This document shows positions 1-8,446 of a DNA stretch of 64,000 nt, in pieces. The translations under genes and the position numbers were made by a program. A model generated the notes under the pieces. It was given only the letters and a program-made list of their open reading frames with translations. It was not told the origin of the DNA and did not search any database. The stretch spans positions 34,586 through 98,585 of the forward strand of contig CAKZGB010000012.1 in the NCBI GenBank assembly GCA_936911875.1. Direction: 5' to 3'. Each line of letters begins with the position of its first letter. Position 1 is the stretch's first letter. The DNA is from an uncultured Lysobacteraceae bacterium. Lineage in GTDB: Bacteria; Pseudomonadota; Gammaproteobacteria; Xanthomonadales; Xanthomonadaceae.

Positions 1-903
1 TCACTGCATCTCAAACCCCATCGCCGTAGCCTTGCGTTGCTGCTGATCACCACCTTGCTGGTTACCGCTGCCACCTGGTACGTCGGCACTCCTAAGTCCG
101 CTGCAGCACTGCATCGCAATGATCTGTTCGCCGAAGGCGCTTCCGCACTGCTGGTACTAAGCTGGTATCTGCTGGTGTTGGCTGCACGTCCGCGCGGTCG
201 CGTCACGACTGTGCTTGGCGTCGGGTTAGGCGCTTTATTCCTTGGCCTGTGGACCGATGCGCTCGATGAGCTGGTCGCATTGCCTGCCGGTGGCTGGACC
301 GACTGGCTCGAACCCTCCGCAAGTTTGCTGGGCCTGTTGACCATCACGGCCGGCATCTATTTGTGGCACCGCGAGCAGTTGGCTTTGAATCATCTGCTCC
401 GCACCCGCGAGTCGGGCGTGCGGGATCATTTTCAGTTTGATGCGCTGGTGCCGATGCACCGTGCCGCGTATTTCCGCGAGCAGGCGGTGACCGTGATCGC
501 AGAACAGCGCCGCGCCGGCGAGCCTTGTGCGCTGATTGCGCTGGATATCGTGGCGTTTCATGCCATCAACGCCCGCCATGGCCATGACGAAGGCGATCGC
601 CTCCTCAATCGCGTTGGCCAGTTGCTGGCACTCAATCTGCGTCCCACGGATTTGGTTTGTCGCGATGCGGGCGATCGTTTCTCAGTGCTCTTGCCCGCGA
701 CCGGACGCGAACAGGCGCAGCGCCTTGCAGCCGATTTAACGCAAGCCATCGAAGCCACTCCGGGGTACACAGCAACGGGCGAGCGTCTCACGCTGCAAGT
801 CCGCACCGCGGTGGTCATGGTGCCTGCAGAAAGTGACAGCACTAAAATCGCTGATGTGATCGCCTGCTTGCATCGGCGCGCGCCGTCCGTCATCCGGCCG
901 TGA
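1..903 (+). CDS. Membrane GGDEF-family protein with degenerate active site (5' partial)
   Basis: The reading frame is open to the window edge, so the true start may lie upstream; a TTG at 37 is the first internal candidate. The visible part has about four hydrophobic helices over the first 120 residues, followed by a GGDEF-type nucleotide cyclase domain. The substrate-side motifs look normal (ALDIVAFHAIN, then GHDEGD), but the signature loop reads AGDRF instead of GG(D/E)EF, so the glutamate normally needed for metal binding is an arginine. From family knowledge such proteins usually do not make cyclic di-GMP; a sensory or binding role is inferred. The stop overlaps the GTG start of the next gene (GTGA), implying translational coupling. 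Confidence 0.8.
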   Translation, partial: SLHLKPHRRSLALLLITTLLVTAATWYVGTPKSAAALHRNDLFAEGASALLVLSWYLLVLAARPRGRVTTVLGVGLGALFLGLWTDALDELVALPAGGWTDWLEPSASLLGLLTITAGIYLWHREQLALNHLLRTRESGVRDHFQFDALVPMHRAAYFREQAVTVIAEQRRAGEPCALIALDIVAFHAINARHGHDEGDRLLNRVGQLLALNLRPTDLVCRDAGDRFSVLLPATGREQAQRLAADLTQAIEATPGYTATGERLTLQVRTAVVMVPAESDSTKIADVIACLHRRAPSVIRP

Positions 904-1787
904 CCAAAACGGCAACACCCGCGTTATTTGCGGAAACACCCTGCATTTGCGCTGCGGGGTTGCCGGCGACGCTGCTGCAAATGGCCGCGATGCGCGGTCA
1001 CGATCCGTTGACGCTGCTCGCAGGTACCGGGCTGTTTGCCGGCGACTGGACCGATCCGCAGCGTCTAATGTCGCCATTGCAGTTCGAGCGGCTGCTGAGC
1101 AATCTGGTGCACGCACAACACGGTGAAGACATGGCCTTCCTGATCGGTGCGCGTCAGGCTCAAGATGTCAGCGCACCATTGTGGTCGCCGATCGTTTGGC
1201 AAGGCGCGGGCGCGACCTGGATTGCGTTGGCCGGTGCGCAGCGGGGCGGGGAGTTGCCGGCATGGCAGGCCGAAGCCTTCGCCACCATGATGCGTGAGCG
1301 CTTGCGCCCGCTGTTGCCGGCGGGTACGGGTTTGCAGTTCTATTTTCGTCATGCCATGCCGCGCTATATCGAGCAATATCACGCGCATCTGGGTGAGCAC
1401 CTGACCTTTGCCGCCCCTGCAACGCTGATTCGTGCCGATGCGTATGTCGATCCGGCATCGGCACCGGCGACCTCATTTTTATCGCAACTGCGTGCCTTGC
1501 TCGACACCGCGCAGCCCGCGGATCTGCCGACTTGCGCCGAACATTTCGGCTTCAGCGTGGCGACCATGAAACGCCGCCTGCGGGCTCATAGCACTCATTT
1601 TCAGCAGCAACTCGATGAAGCGCGACGTTTGCAACTGATCCGCGCTGTCACAGTTCTCCGTGCAACGGCCGGCGCGCCGCTGCCCGCAATCTTGCAATCG
1701 CCCGCAGATCCTTCGAACCGCAATCGGGAGCAGCGCCGACTGATTGGACTGACCGCCCCACACTTACGCCATCTGCTGCTGGGATAA
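900..1787 (+). CDS. AraC-family transcriptional regulator
   Basis: The protein has 295 residues with a GTG start overlapping the previous stop. The N-terminal 180 residues resemble the arabinose-binding-like domain of OruR-type AraC regulators. The last 95 residues hold the two helix-turn-helix units: a well-formed first one (LPTCAEHFGFSVATMKRRL) and a diverged second one (DPSNRNREQRRLIGLTAP), where the usual GFSDPSxFxRAFKR pattern is only partly kept. It presumably controls transcription in response to an unknown small molecule. The overlap with the degenerate GGDEF gene suggests the two act together, which is inference. Confidence 0.75.
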   Translation: MTKTATPALFAETPCICAAGLPATLLQMAAMRGHDPLTLLAGTGLFAGDWTDPQRLMSPLQFERLLSNLVHAQHGEDMAFLIGARQAQDVSAPLWSPIVWQGAGATWIALAGAQRGGELPAWQAEAFATMMRERLRPLLPAGTGLQFYFRHAMPRYIEQYHAHLGEHLTFAAPATLIRADAYVDPASAPATSFLSQLRALLDTAQPADLPTCAEHFGFSVATMKRRLRAHSTHFQQQLDEARRLQLIRAVTVLRATAGAPLPAILQSPADPSNRNREQRRLIGLTAPHLRHLLLG

Positions 1788-1871
1788 GCACAGGGCCGCA
1801 AACGCCGGTGAAACGCGATGTTTCCGCCCGGACTGGTTAAAATAGCGCCATAGCAACGAGGAATTTTGTGT

Positions 1872-2615
1872 ATGGCCGGCCACAGTAAATGGGCAAATAT
1901 CCAGCACCGCAAAGGCGCGCAAGACGCCAAGCGCGGCAAGATCTTTACCAAGCTGATTCGTGAGATCAGTGTCGCAGCGCGCACCGGCGGCGGTGACGTG
2001 GCCAACAATCCGCGCTTGCGTACGGCCATCGACAAGGCCTTGAGCAACAACATGAAAAAGGATTCCATCGAGACGGCCATCAAAAAGGCCACCGGTGCTC
2101 TCGATGGGGTGCAGTACGAAGAGATCCGCTACGAGGGTTACGCCCCCGGCGGCGTCGCGGTGATCGTGGACTGTCTGACCGACAATCGCGTGCGGACCGT
2201 GGCCGATGTGCGCCACGCCTTTAGTAAGTTCGGTGGCAACTTGGGTACTGACGGATCGGTGGCTTACATGTTTAAGGAGCTGGGCGTGCTGAGTTTTGCG
2301 CCCGGCGCTGCCGATGAGGAAGCACTGACCGAGGCCGCCATCGAAGCCGGCGCCGATGATATCCAAGTCGATGACGAGGACAAGTCCATCGAAGTGATCA
2401 CCTCGTCTGCGCAGTTCAATGACGTCAAAGATGCCTTAATTGCAGCGGGTTTTACGCCGGACAACGCTGAGCTGACCGAGCGCGCTGACAGCGACATTGC
2501 GGTCACGGGCGATGTGGCCACGCAAGTCGTTAAGCTGATCGACTGGCTCGAAGATCTCGACGACGTGCAGGATGTGTATCACAACGCCGAAATTGATGAG
2601 GCCGCGTACGCGTGA
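1872..2615 (+). CDS. yebC: YebC/PmpR family regulatory or translation-associated protein
   Basis: The protein has 247 residues and opens with the family signature MAGHSKWANIQHRKGAQD. ATG 1872 is chosen because GAGGA at 1858-1862 sits nine bases upstream; a TTG at 1866 would add only two residues. The family has been described both as DNA-binding regulators and as factors helping ribosomes through difficult sequences. It lies just before ruvC, the usual place of yebC in many Proteobacteria. All three domains appear present at normal length. Confidence 0.95.
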   Translation: MAGHSKWANIQHRKGAQDAKRGKIFTKLIREISVAARTGGGDVANNPRLRTAIDKALSNNMKKDSIETAIKKATGALDGVQYEEIRYEGYAPGGVAVIVDCLTDNRVRTVADVRHAFSKFGGNLGTDGSVAYMFKELGVLSFAPGAADEEALTEAAIEAGADDIQVDDEDKSIEVITSSAQFNDVKDALIAAGFTPDNAELTERADSDIAVTGDVATQVVKLIDWLEDLDDVQDVYHNAEIDEAAYA

Positions 2616-2666
2616 TGCCAAGGCGGCGCGCAGGCGTCGCCACTGGCAAGGCGCTACACTCACGGC

Positions 2667-3191
2667 ATGCGCATTCTAGGAATTGACCCGGGCTCACAAC
2701 GCACCGGCATCGGCATCGTCGAGTTGGAGCGCAACGGGCAGTCGCGGTTCGTGCATTGCGAAACCATCAACCTGCTCGGTGCGGGCGAATTTGCCGATCG
2801 GCTCGGCAAACTCTGCGATGAACTCGATCGCGTCATTGAACAATGGCAGCCCGAGAGTGTCGCCATCGAAACGGTGTTTCTCAATAAATCCGTGAGCTCG
2901 GCGCTGAAGCTAGGGCACGCGCGCGGTGCGGCAATGGCAACTGTAGTGCGCCGACGCCTGCCGATGGCCGAATACGCCCCGCGTCTGGTGAAACAGGCGC
3001 TGGTCGGTAAAGGTTCGGCCGATAAAGATCAGGTGCAGCACATGGTCCGCCTTCTATTAGGTCTGGGGCATAATCCCTTGCCGCCCGATGCCGCCGATGC
3101 GCTGGCCATTGCGCTGACCCATGCCCACATGCAACATTCGCAGCTAGTGACCGGTGTGCAACAGCGGGACTGGCGCAGAGGTAAACAATGA
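2667..3191 (+). CDS. ruvC: Crossover junction endodeoxyribonuclease RuvC
   Basis: The protein has 174 residues, the usual RuvC length. It cuts Holliday junctions symmetrically after branch migration by RuvAB. The four acidic catalytic residues are visible: Asp7 in GIDPGS, Glu68 in AIETVF, and Asp141 and Asp144 in PPDAADALA. Its stop overlaps the ruvA start (ATGA), so the two are translationally coupled. Confidence 0.97.
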   Translation: MRILGIDPGSQRTGIGIVELERNGQSRFVHCETINLLGAGEFADRLGKLCDELDRVIEQWQPESVAIETVFLNKSVSSALKLGHARGAAMATVVRRRLPMAEYAPRLVKQALVGKGSADKDQVQHMVRLLLGLGHNPLPPDAADALAIALTHAHMQHSQLVTGVQQRDWRRGKQ

Positions 3192-3781
3192 TCGGACGAC
3201 TCACCGGCACGTTAGTGCTCAAACAACCGCCATGGCTCATTGTCGACGTGCACGGCGTCGGCTACGAACTCGAAGCGCCCATGAGCACCATCTACGATCT
3301 GCCCGAACTGGGGCAACAGGTGACGCTGTTCACGCACTATGCGCAAAAAGAGGATGCGGTAAATCTTTACGGCTTCCTGCGCGAGGATGAGCGCCGCATG
3401 TTCCGCGAGGTGCAAAAGGTCAGCGGCATCGGGGCCAAGATCGCATTGGCCTTGCTCAGCTCGGTCAGCGCCGCGGAATTTGCCGCCATGATCCATCACG
3501 GCGATGTCACCGCGTTGACGCGCGTGCCGGGTATCGGAAAAAAGACCGCCGAGCGTATGGTGCTGGAATTACGCGATCGCACGGCGCAATTGACCGGCTC
3601 CGATGACCCATTAATCCGCGCCCCGGGCACCCCGGGCGACCCCATGGCCGATGCCGTGACAGCCTTGCAACAGCTGGGTTACAAGCCCGCCGAGGCCGCC
3701 AAAATGGCCAAATCCGCGGCCGCAGAGGGTGACGATGTCGCCACCATCATCCGAAAAGCGTTACAGTTCGCACTTCGGTAA
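3188..3781 (+). CDS. ruvA: Holliday junction branch migration protein RuvA
   Basis: The protein has 197 residues. RuvA binds the four-way junction as a tetramer and loads the RuvB motor. The N-terminal OB-fold begins MIGRLTGTLV. Two helix-hairpin-helix motifs are visible near residues 80 (SGIGAKIALALLSS) and 115 (VPGIGKKTAERMVLEL). The C-terminal domain that regulates RuvB is also present. It starts inside the ruvC stop. Its partner ruvB is separated from it by kup. Confidence 0.97.
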   Translation: MIGRLTGTLVLKQPPWLIVDVHGVGYELEAPMSTIYDLPELGQQVTLFTHYAQKEDAVNLYGFLREDERRMFREVQKVSGIGAKIALALLSSVSAAEFAAMIHHGDVTALTRVPGIGKKTAERMVLELRDRTAQLTGSDDPLIRAPGTPGDPMADAVTALQQLGYKPAEAAKMAKSAAAEGDDVATIIRKALQFALR

Positions 3782-3820
3782 TTGCATTCGACTCGGCCTT
3801 CGGGCCCTTCAATCCGCATC

Positions 3821-5737
3821 ATGAACTCATCCAATACCAGTCTGGCGGGCCAGTCCGGCCATTCGCACCATGCCCAAGGTGGCTTGGCTGCCCTGATGGT
3901 CGGCGCCATCGGTGTCGTCTTTGGCGACATCGGTACCAGCCCGCTGTACACCCTGAAAGAGGCGTTCTCGCCGCACTATCATCTGGTCCCCGATCACGAC
4001 ACCGTGTTGGGACTACTGTCGATGGTGTTCTGGTCGATGATGATCGTGGTCTCCATCAAGTACGTCGCCATCATCATGCGCGCCGACAACGATGGCGAAG
4101 GCGGCATCATGGCGTTGATGACGCTGGCCAAGCGATCGCTACCGCGCGACAGTCGCTCTGCCTACATCGTCGGTCTGCTCGGTATTTTCGGTGCCTCGTT
4201 GTTCTTTGGCGACAGCATGATCACGCCTGCAATTTCCGTGCTGTCCGCATTCGAAGGCCTCAAGGTCGCCGCACCGCAGCTTGAGACCTTTATCGTCCCC
4301 GGTGCGTTGCTGCTGCTGGTGGCGCTGTTCGTGACGCAACGCTTCGGTACTGAAAAAGTCGGCAAGGTGTTCGGGCCGATCATGATCTTGTGGTTCCTGG
4401 CGCTGGCAGCGATCGGCATCATGAACATCATGCACAACCCGCATGTGCTCCATGCACTCAATCCGTATTGGGGCCTGCAGTTCTCGGCCAAACATTTCTT
4501 TGAAGCCATCTTTGTGCTCGGCGCCGTGGTGCTGTCGGTTACCGGTGGTGAGGCGCTGTACGCCGATATGGGTCACTTCGGAGCCCGGCCCATCCGCCAT
4601 TCCTGGTACTACTTTGTGCTGCCGTGCCTGGTGTTGAACTACATGGGGCAGGGCGCTTTGCTGCTCAAAGATCCCACCGCCGTCGACAACCCCTTCTACA
4701 AGGCCGTGCCGGAGTGGGCGCTGTTCCCGATGATTGCGCTGGCCACCTGCGCCACGGTGATCGCATCGCAAGCGGTCATTACCGGTGCGTTCTCGGTGGC
4801 CCGTCAGGCCATGCAGCTGGGCTACGTGCCGCGCATGCGCATTCAGCACACCTCCAAGGACACCATCGGTCAGATTTATATTCCGGCCATCAACTGGATG
4901 CTGATGATTGCGGTGATCCTGCTGGTGCTGACTTTCCGCAGTTCGAGCGGTCTGGCCTCGGCCTACGGCGTGTCCGTGTCGGGCACCATGCTGATCGATA
5001 CCCTGCTGCTGGCCATCGTGGCACGCGCTTCGTGGGGCAAGCTTAAGTACATCGTGCTGCCATTGTGCGCATTGTTCTTAGTGGTCGATGTCTCGTTCCT
5101 GGTCGCCAACGGTGTCAAGTTCTTTGACGGCGCCTGGGTGCCGGTGGCCATCGGCATCACCATCTTTACCTTCCTGCGCACGTGGCGTCGCGGTCGCGAG
5201 CTGCTGTCGGGCGAGATCCAGAAAGAGGGTATCCAGCTCGATGTGTTCCTGCCCGGCCTGATGCTGTCGCCGCCGACACGCGTGCCCGGTACCGCCATCT
5301 TTATGACTGCGCAGCGTGGCGTGGTACCGCATGCACTGCTGCACAACCTCAAGCACAACAAGGTGCTGCACGATCGCAACATCTTTTTGACCGTCGAAAC
5401 ACTGACCGTACCGTTCCTGGACAATCGCGCCCGCGCCAAGGTCGATGAGATTGCGGACAACTTCTATCGTGTTGTCTTGCGTTTTGGCTTTATGGAAACG
5501 CCGGACGTGCCGCAAGCCCTGATGCGCCTTGCCGACTGCAGCAGCATCTGCGTGGATCCGATGGACACCACGTATTTCGCCAGCCGCGAAACCATCGAGG
5601 CCTCGCGTCACAAGGGCATGTCGTTCTGGCGCGATAAGTTGTTCATGGTCATGCACCGCAATGCGGCGCCGGCTACGTCCTTCTTCCGCATTCCGGGCAA
5701 CCGACTGGTCGAACTGGGATCTACCGTTCAGATCTGA
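3821..5737 (+). CDS. kup: Low-affinity potassium uptake protein Kup
   Basis: The protein has 638 residues from ATG 3821; an in-frame TTG at 3782 would add 13 residues, but the ATG gives a normal Kup N-terminus. Kup imports potassium with protons across the inner membrane. The family motif GDIGTSPLYTLKEAF follows the first helix, and about twelve hydrophobic helices precede a cytoplasmic C-terminal domain from about residue 450. It sits between ruvA and ruvB on the same strand with short gaps, so it is probably co-transcribed with them despite having no functional link. Confidence 0.96.
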   Translation: MNSSNTSLAGQSGHSHHAQGGLAALMVGAIGVVFGDIGTSPLYTLKEAFSPHYHLVPDHDTVLGLLSMVFWSMMIVVSIKYVAIIMRADNDGEGGIMALMTLAKRSLPRDSRSAYIVGLLGIFGASLFFGDSMITPAISVLSAFEGLKVAAPQLETFIVPGALLLLVALFVTQRFGTEKVGKVFGPIMILWFLALAAIGIMNIMHNPHVLHALNPYWGLQFSAKHFFEAIFVLGAVVLSVTGGEALYADMGHFGARPIRHSWYYFVLPCLVLNYMGQGALLLKDPTAVDNPFYKAVPEWALFPMIALATCATVIASQAVITGAFSVARQAMQLGYVPRMRIQHTSKDTIGQIYIPAINWMLMIAVILLVLTFRSSSGLASAYGVSVSGTMLIDTLLLAIVARASWGKLKYIVLPLCALFLVVDVSFLVANGVKFFDGAWVPVAIGITIFTFLRTWRRGRELLSGEIQKEGIQLDVFLPGLMLSPPTRVPGTAIFMTAQRGVVPHALLHNLKHNKVLHDRNIFLTVETLTVPFLDNRARAKVDEIADNFYRVVLRFGFMETPDVPQALMRLADCSSICVDPMDTTYFASRETIEASRHKGMSFWRDKLFMVMHRNAAPATSFFRIPGNRLVELGSTVQI

Positions 5738-5774
5738 GGTCGAAATCCGTGACGCTTTCTGCGACACTGATTGC

Positions 5775-6833
5775 ATGTTCGAAGACCGAATTATTTCGCC
5801 GCAAGGCAGCCGTGATGACGAGGCGCTAGCCCGTTCCATCCGGCCGCAACGGCTCAGCGAGTATCACGGCCAGCAACCGGTCCGTGAGCAGCTGCAGATC
5901 GCGGTCGATGCCGCCAAGCGCCGTGGTGAGGCCTTAGATCACGTTCTGATCTTTGGCCCGCCGGGTCTGGGTAAAACCACGCTCAGCCAGGTCATCGCCA
6001 ACGAGTTGGGCGTCAGTTTCCGCGCCACCTCGGGCCCCGTGATCGAAAAGGCCGGCGATCTGGCCGCATTGCTGACCAATCTGCAACCGCACGATGTGCT
6101 GTTCGTTGACGAAATTCACCGTCTGTCGCCCGCCATCGAGGAAATCCTTTACCCCGCAATGGAGGATTTCCAGATTGACATCATGATCGGTGAGGGCCCT
6201 GCCGCTCGCTCCATCAAGATCGATCTGCCCCCGTTTACGCTGATCGGTGCCACCACCCGCGCCGGCCTGCTGACCGCGCCGCTGCGTGACCGTTTCGGCA
6301 TCCAGCAACGCCTGCAGTTCTACACCGACGAAGAATTGACCGGCATCGTGTCGCGTTCGGCCCATATCATGGGCATCGAATGCGAGATCGAGGGCGCGCG
6401 TGAAGTCGCACGCCGCTCGCGCGGTACACCGCGAATTGCCAACCGCCTGCTGCGTCGGGTCCGTGACTTTGCCCAAATGCGTGGCGATGGCACCGTCACC
6501 GCCGCAATCGCCGATGGCGCCATGCGCATGCTCAATGTCGACGGTAACGGTCTCGATGACAACGATCATCGTCTGCTGCGACTGGTGATCGATTCGTTTA
6601 ACGGCGGTCCGGTCGGTATCGAATCGCTGGCGGCCGCTCTGTCGGAAGAGCGCGGCACGCTCGAGGATGTGATCGAGCCGTATCTGATCCAGCAGGGGTA
6701 TATCATCCGTACCGCGCGCGGTCGCATGGTCACGCACAAGGCCTATCAGTTGCTGGGTCTCAAAGCGCCGTCCCGCCCCGAATCTCTGTTCCCCACCGAT
6801 GCCGAGCCCTTGCAGGCCGCCAACTTCGACTGA
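5775..6833 (+). CDS. ruvB: Holliday junction branch migration helicase RuvB
   Basis: The protein has 352 residues from ATG 5775 (MFEDRIISPQ); the open frame extends upstream into kup without a better start. RuvB is the hexameric AAA+ motor for branch migration. The Walker A motif GPPGLGKTT lies at about residues 61-69, the Walker B motif VDEIHRL near 112, sensor I GATTRAG near 160, and the arginine-finger region PLRDRFG follows. The C-terminal winged helix ends with GRMVTHKAY. Length is normal. Confidence 0.97.
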   Translation: MFEDRIISPQGSRDDEALARSIRPQRLSEYHGQQPVREQLQIAVDAAKRRGEALDHVLIFGPPGLGKTTLSQVIANELGVSFRATSGPVIEKAGDLAALLTNLQPHDVLFVDEIHRLSPAIEEILYPAMEDFQIDIMIGEGPAARSIKIDLPPFTLIGATTRAGLLTAPLRDRFGIQQRLQFYTDEELTGIVSRSAHIMGIECEIEGAREVARRSRGTPRIANRLLRRVRDFAQMRGDGTVTAAIADGAMRMLNVDGNGLDDNDHRLLRLVIDSFNGGPVGIESLAAALSEERGTLEDVIEPYLIQQGYIIRTARGRMVTHKAYQLLGLKAPSRPESLFPTDAEPLQAANFD

Positions 6834-6834
6834 C

Positions 6835-7248
6835 ATGCAGTTCGAGTTGCCGGTTCGCGTGTACTACGAAGACACCGACGCCGGTGGCGTGGTGTATCAC
6901 GCGCAATATTCGGCCTACATGGAACGTGCCCGCACCGATTTTTTGCGCGCCTTGAATCTGTCGCAGCGTGATTTGCGCGAGCAGTTTGGAGTGTTGTTTG
7001 TAGTGCGTGCGATGCAACTCGACTTTCACGCGCCCGCTGTTTTAGACGATGCGTTACAGGTCACGGCGGAACTCTCGGAGTTGCGCAAGGTCCAACTGGT
7101 ATTCACGCAACAGGTGCGCCGCGCTGAGCAGGTGCTGGTTGCTGCTACGGTGCGTGTGGCCACGGTCAACGCTTCGACATTCAAACCGGCTGCGATCCCC
7201 GCGGCCATGATCCCGATTCTGAAAGGAGCCCTTCGCCCATGCCCATGA
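6835..7248 (+). CDS. ybgC: Tol-Pal-associated acyl-CoA thioesterase YbgC
   Basis: The protein has 137 residues with ATG 6835 one base after the ruvB stop. It is a hot-dog-fold thioesterase. The catalytic signature VYYEDTDAGGVVYHAQY is intact, with the active-site aspartate in EDTD. It begins the Tol-Pal cluster as in many Gammaproteobacteria, and its end overlaps the tolQ start by ten bases. YbgC hydrolyses short-chain acyl-CoA and is linked to phospholipid metabolism at the inner membrane. Confidence 0.93.
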   Translation: MQFELPVRVYYEDTDAGGVVYHAQYSAYMERARTDFLRALNLSQRDLREQFGVLFVVRAMQLDFHAPAVLDDALQVTAELSELRKVQLVFTQQVRRAEQVLVAATVRVATVNASTFKPAAIPAAMIPILKGALRPCP

Positions 7249-8000
7249 CTCCCGGCTTGCAAGCCAGTACCGATCTCGTCACCACGGTTGCAGAACCTGC
7301 GGCGGCGGTAAATCCTTCGGCAGGGCAATCGCTCGATATTCTGGATCTGATCTTGCACGCCAGCTTGCCGGTGCAGTTGGTAATGGCGATTTTGCTGTTC
7401 GCGTCGATCGCATCGTGGTTCATCATTTTCCGCAAGTCGCGTCAGCTCAATGCGGCACTGGCCGAGGCGGAAACTTTCGAAGAACGCTTCTGGTCGGGCA
7501 TTAGCCTGGACAAGTTGTACACCGCCGCGACCGATCGCAATCGCGTGGTCACGGGTGCCGAGGCCATTTTTGAAAGCGGTTACCGTGAGTATCAACGCGT
7601 CAAGCAGCGCCTTCCCGGTGATTCGCGTGTGCAGCTCGAGGGTGCGCAGCGCGGCATGCGTGCAACGGGTTCGCGTGAAATCGATGGTCTTGAACGCAAT
7701 CTCGAGTTTCTGGCCAACATCGGTTCGATCGCGCCGTACGTCGGTCTGTTCGGCACGGTGTGGGGCATCATGATTTCGTTCCAGGGTCTGGCCCAGCTGA
7801 AAGAAGCGACCATCGCCACGGTGGCGCCCGGTATCTCCGAGGCACTGATTGCCACCGCCATGGGTCTGTTTGCGGCCATTCCGGCCGTGTGGGCCTACAA
7901 TCGCTTCGCCACTAAGGTGGAGCGCATTGCCGTTCGCTACGATGCCTTCTCCGAGGAGTTCTCGTCGGTGCTGCAACGTCAAGCGCACACGGGTGACTGA
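7239..8000 (+). CDS. tolQ: Tol-Pal system proton channel subunit TolQ
   Basis: The protein has 253 residues. ATG 7239 is preferred over ATG 7245 because AAGGAG at 7223-7228 is ten bases upstream of the first. TolQ forms the inner-membrane motor with TolR and uses the proton gradient to drive TolA during cell constriction. Three membrane segments are visible near residues 45-65, 155-175 and 195-220; the second contains the conserved NIGSIAPYVGLFGTVWG stretch. It is followed by tolR after a two-base gap. Confidence 0.96.
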   Translation: MPMTPGLQASTDLVTTVAEPAAAVNPSAGQSLDILDLILHASLPVQLVMAILLFASIASWFIIFRKSRQLNAALAEAETFEERFWSGISLDKLYTAATDRNRVVTGAEAIFESGYREYQRVKQRLPGDSRVQLEGAQRGMRATGSREIDGLERNLEFLANIGSIAPYVGLFGTVWGIMISFQGLAQLKEATIATVAPGISEALIATAMGLFAAIPAVWAYNRFATKVERIAVRYDAFSEEFSSVLQRQAHTGD

Positions 8001-8002
8001 GC

Positions 8003-8446
8003 ATGGCGGGATTACTGGCCGCGCGCCGTAAAAAGCGCCGTTTAAAAGCCGAAATCAATGTGGTGCCCTACATCGATGTGATGCTGGTGCTGCTGATTAT
8101 CTTTATGGTGACGGCGCCTTTGCTCAATCTGGGCGTGGACATTGATCTGCCGCAGAGCGATGCCAAGTCCATCACCGAGAAAAAAGATCCGATCGTGGTG
8201 TCGGTGAGCGCCGACGGTACGTATTACCTGGCCGAAAAAGCCGGTGACAACGAGCCGATTGATGCCGACGCGCTCGAATCGCGTGTACGTGAAATTGTGT
8301 CGGGCAATCCGCAGCAGGCGGTGTATATCGCCGGTGATGCCGCGGCCAATTATCAGCAGGTGATGAATGCCATGGTGCTGCTGCAACGTGCCGGTGTCGA
8401 AAAGGTCGGCATGATGAGCCAGCCGACGGCAGGTGCAGCGCCGTAA
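8003..8446 (+). CDS. tolR: Tol-Pal system motor subunit TolR
   Basis: The protein has 147 residues. A single N-terminal membrane helix contains the proton-carrying aspartate in VVPYIDVMLVLLIIFMV, followed by a periplasmic domain. It is the ExbD homologue that couples TolQ proton flow to TolA movement. Its stop overlaps the tolA start (TAATG), so the pair is translationally coupled. Confidence 0.96.
   Translation: MAGLLAARRKKRRLKAEINVVPYIDVMLVLLIIFMVTAPLLNLGVDIDLPQSDAKSITEKKDPIVVSVSADGTYYLAEKAGDNEPIDADALESRVREIVSGNPQQAVYIAGDAAANYQQVMNAMVLLQRAGVEKVGMMSQPTAGAAP

Noticed and set aside
4139..4849. Long open frame antisense to kup
   Set aside because: Its His/Gln/Arg-rich product and full overlap with a clear kup gene mark it as a shadow frame.
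7026..7988. 320-codon open frame antisense to tolQ
   Set aside because: TolQ is unmistakable on the plus strand; the antisense product has low-complexity composition typical of a shadow frame.
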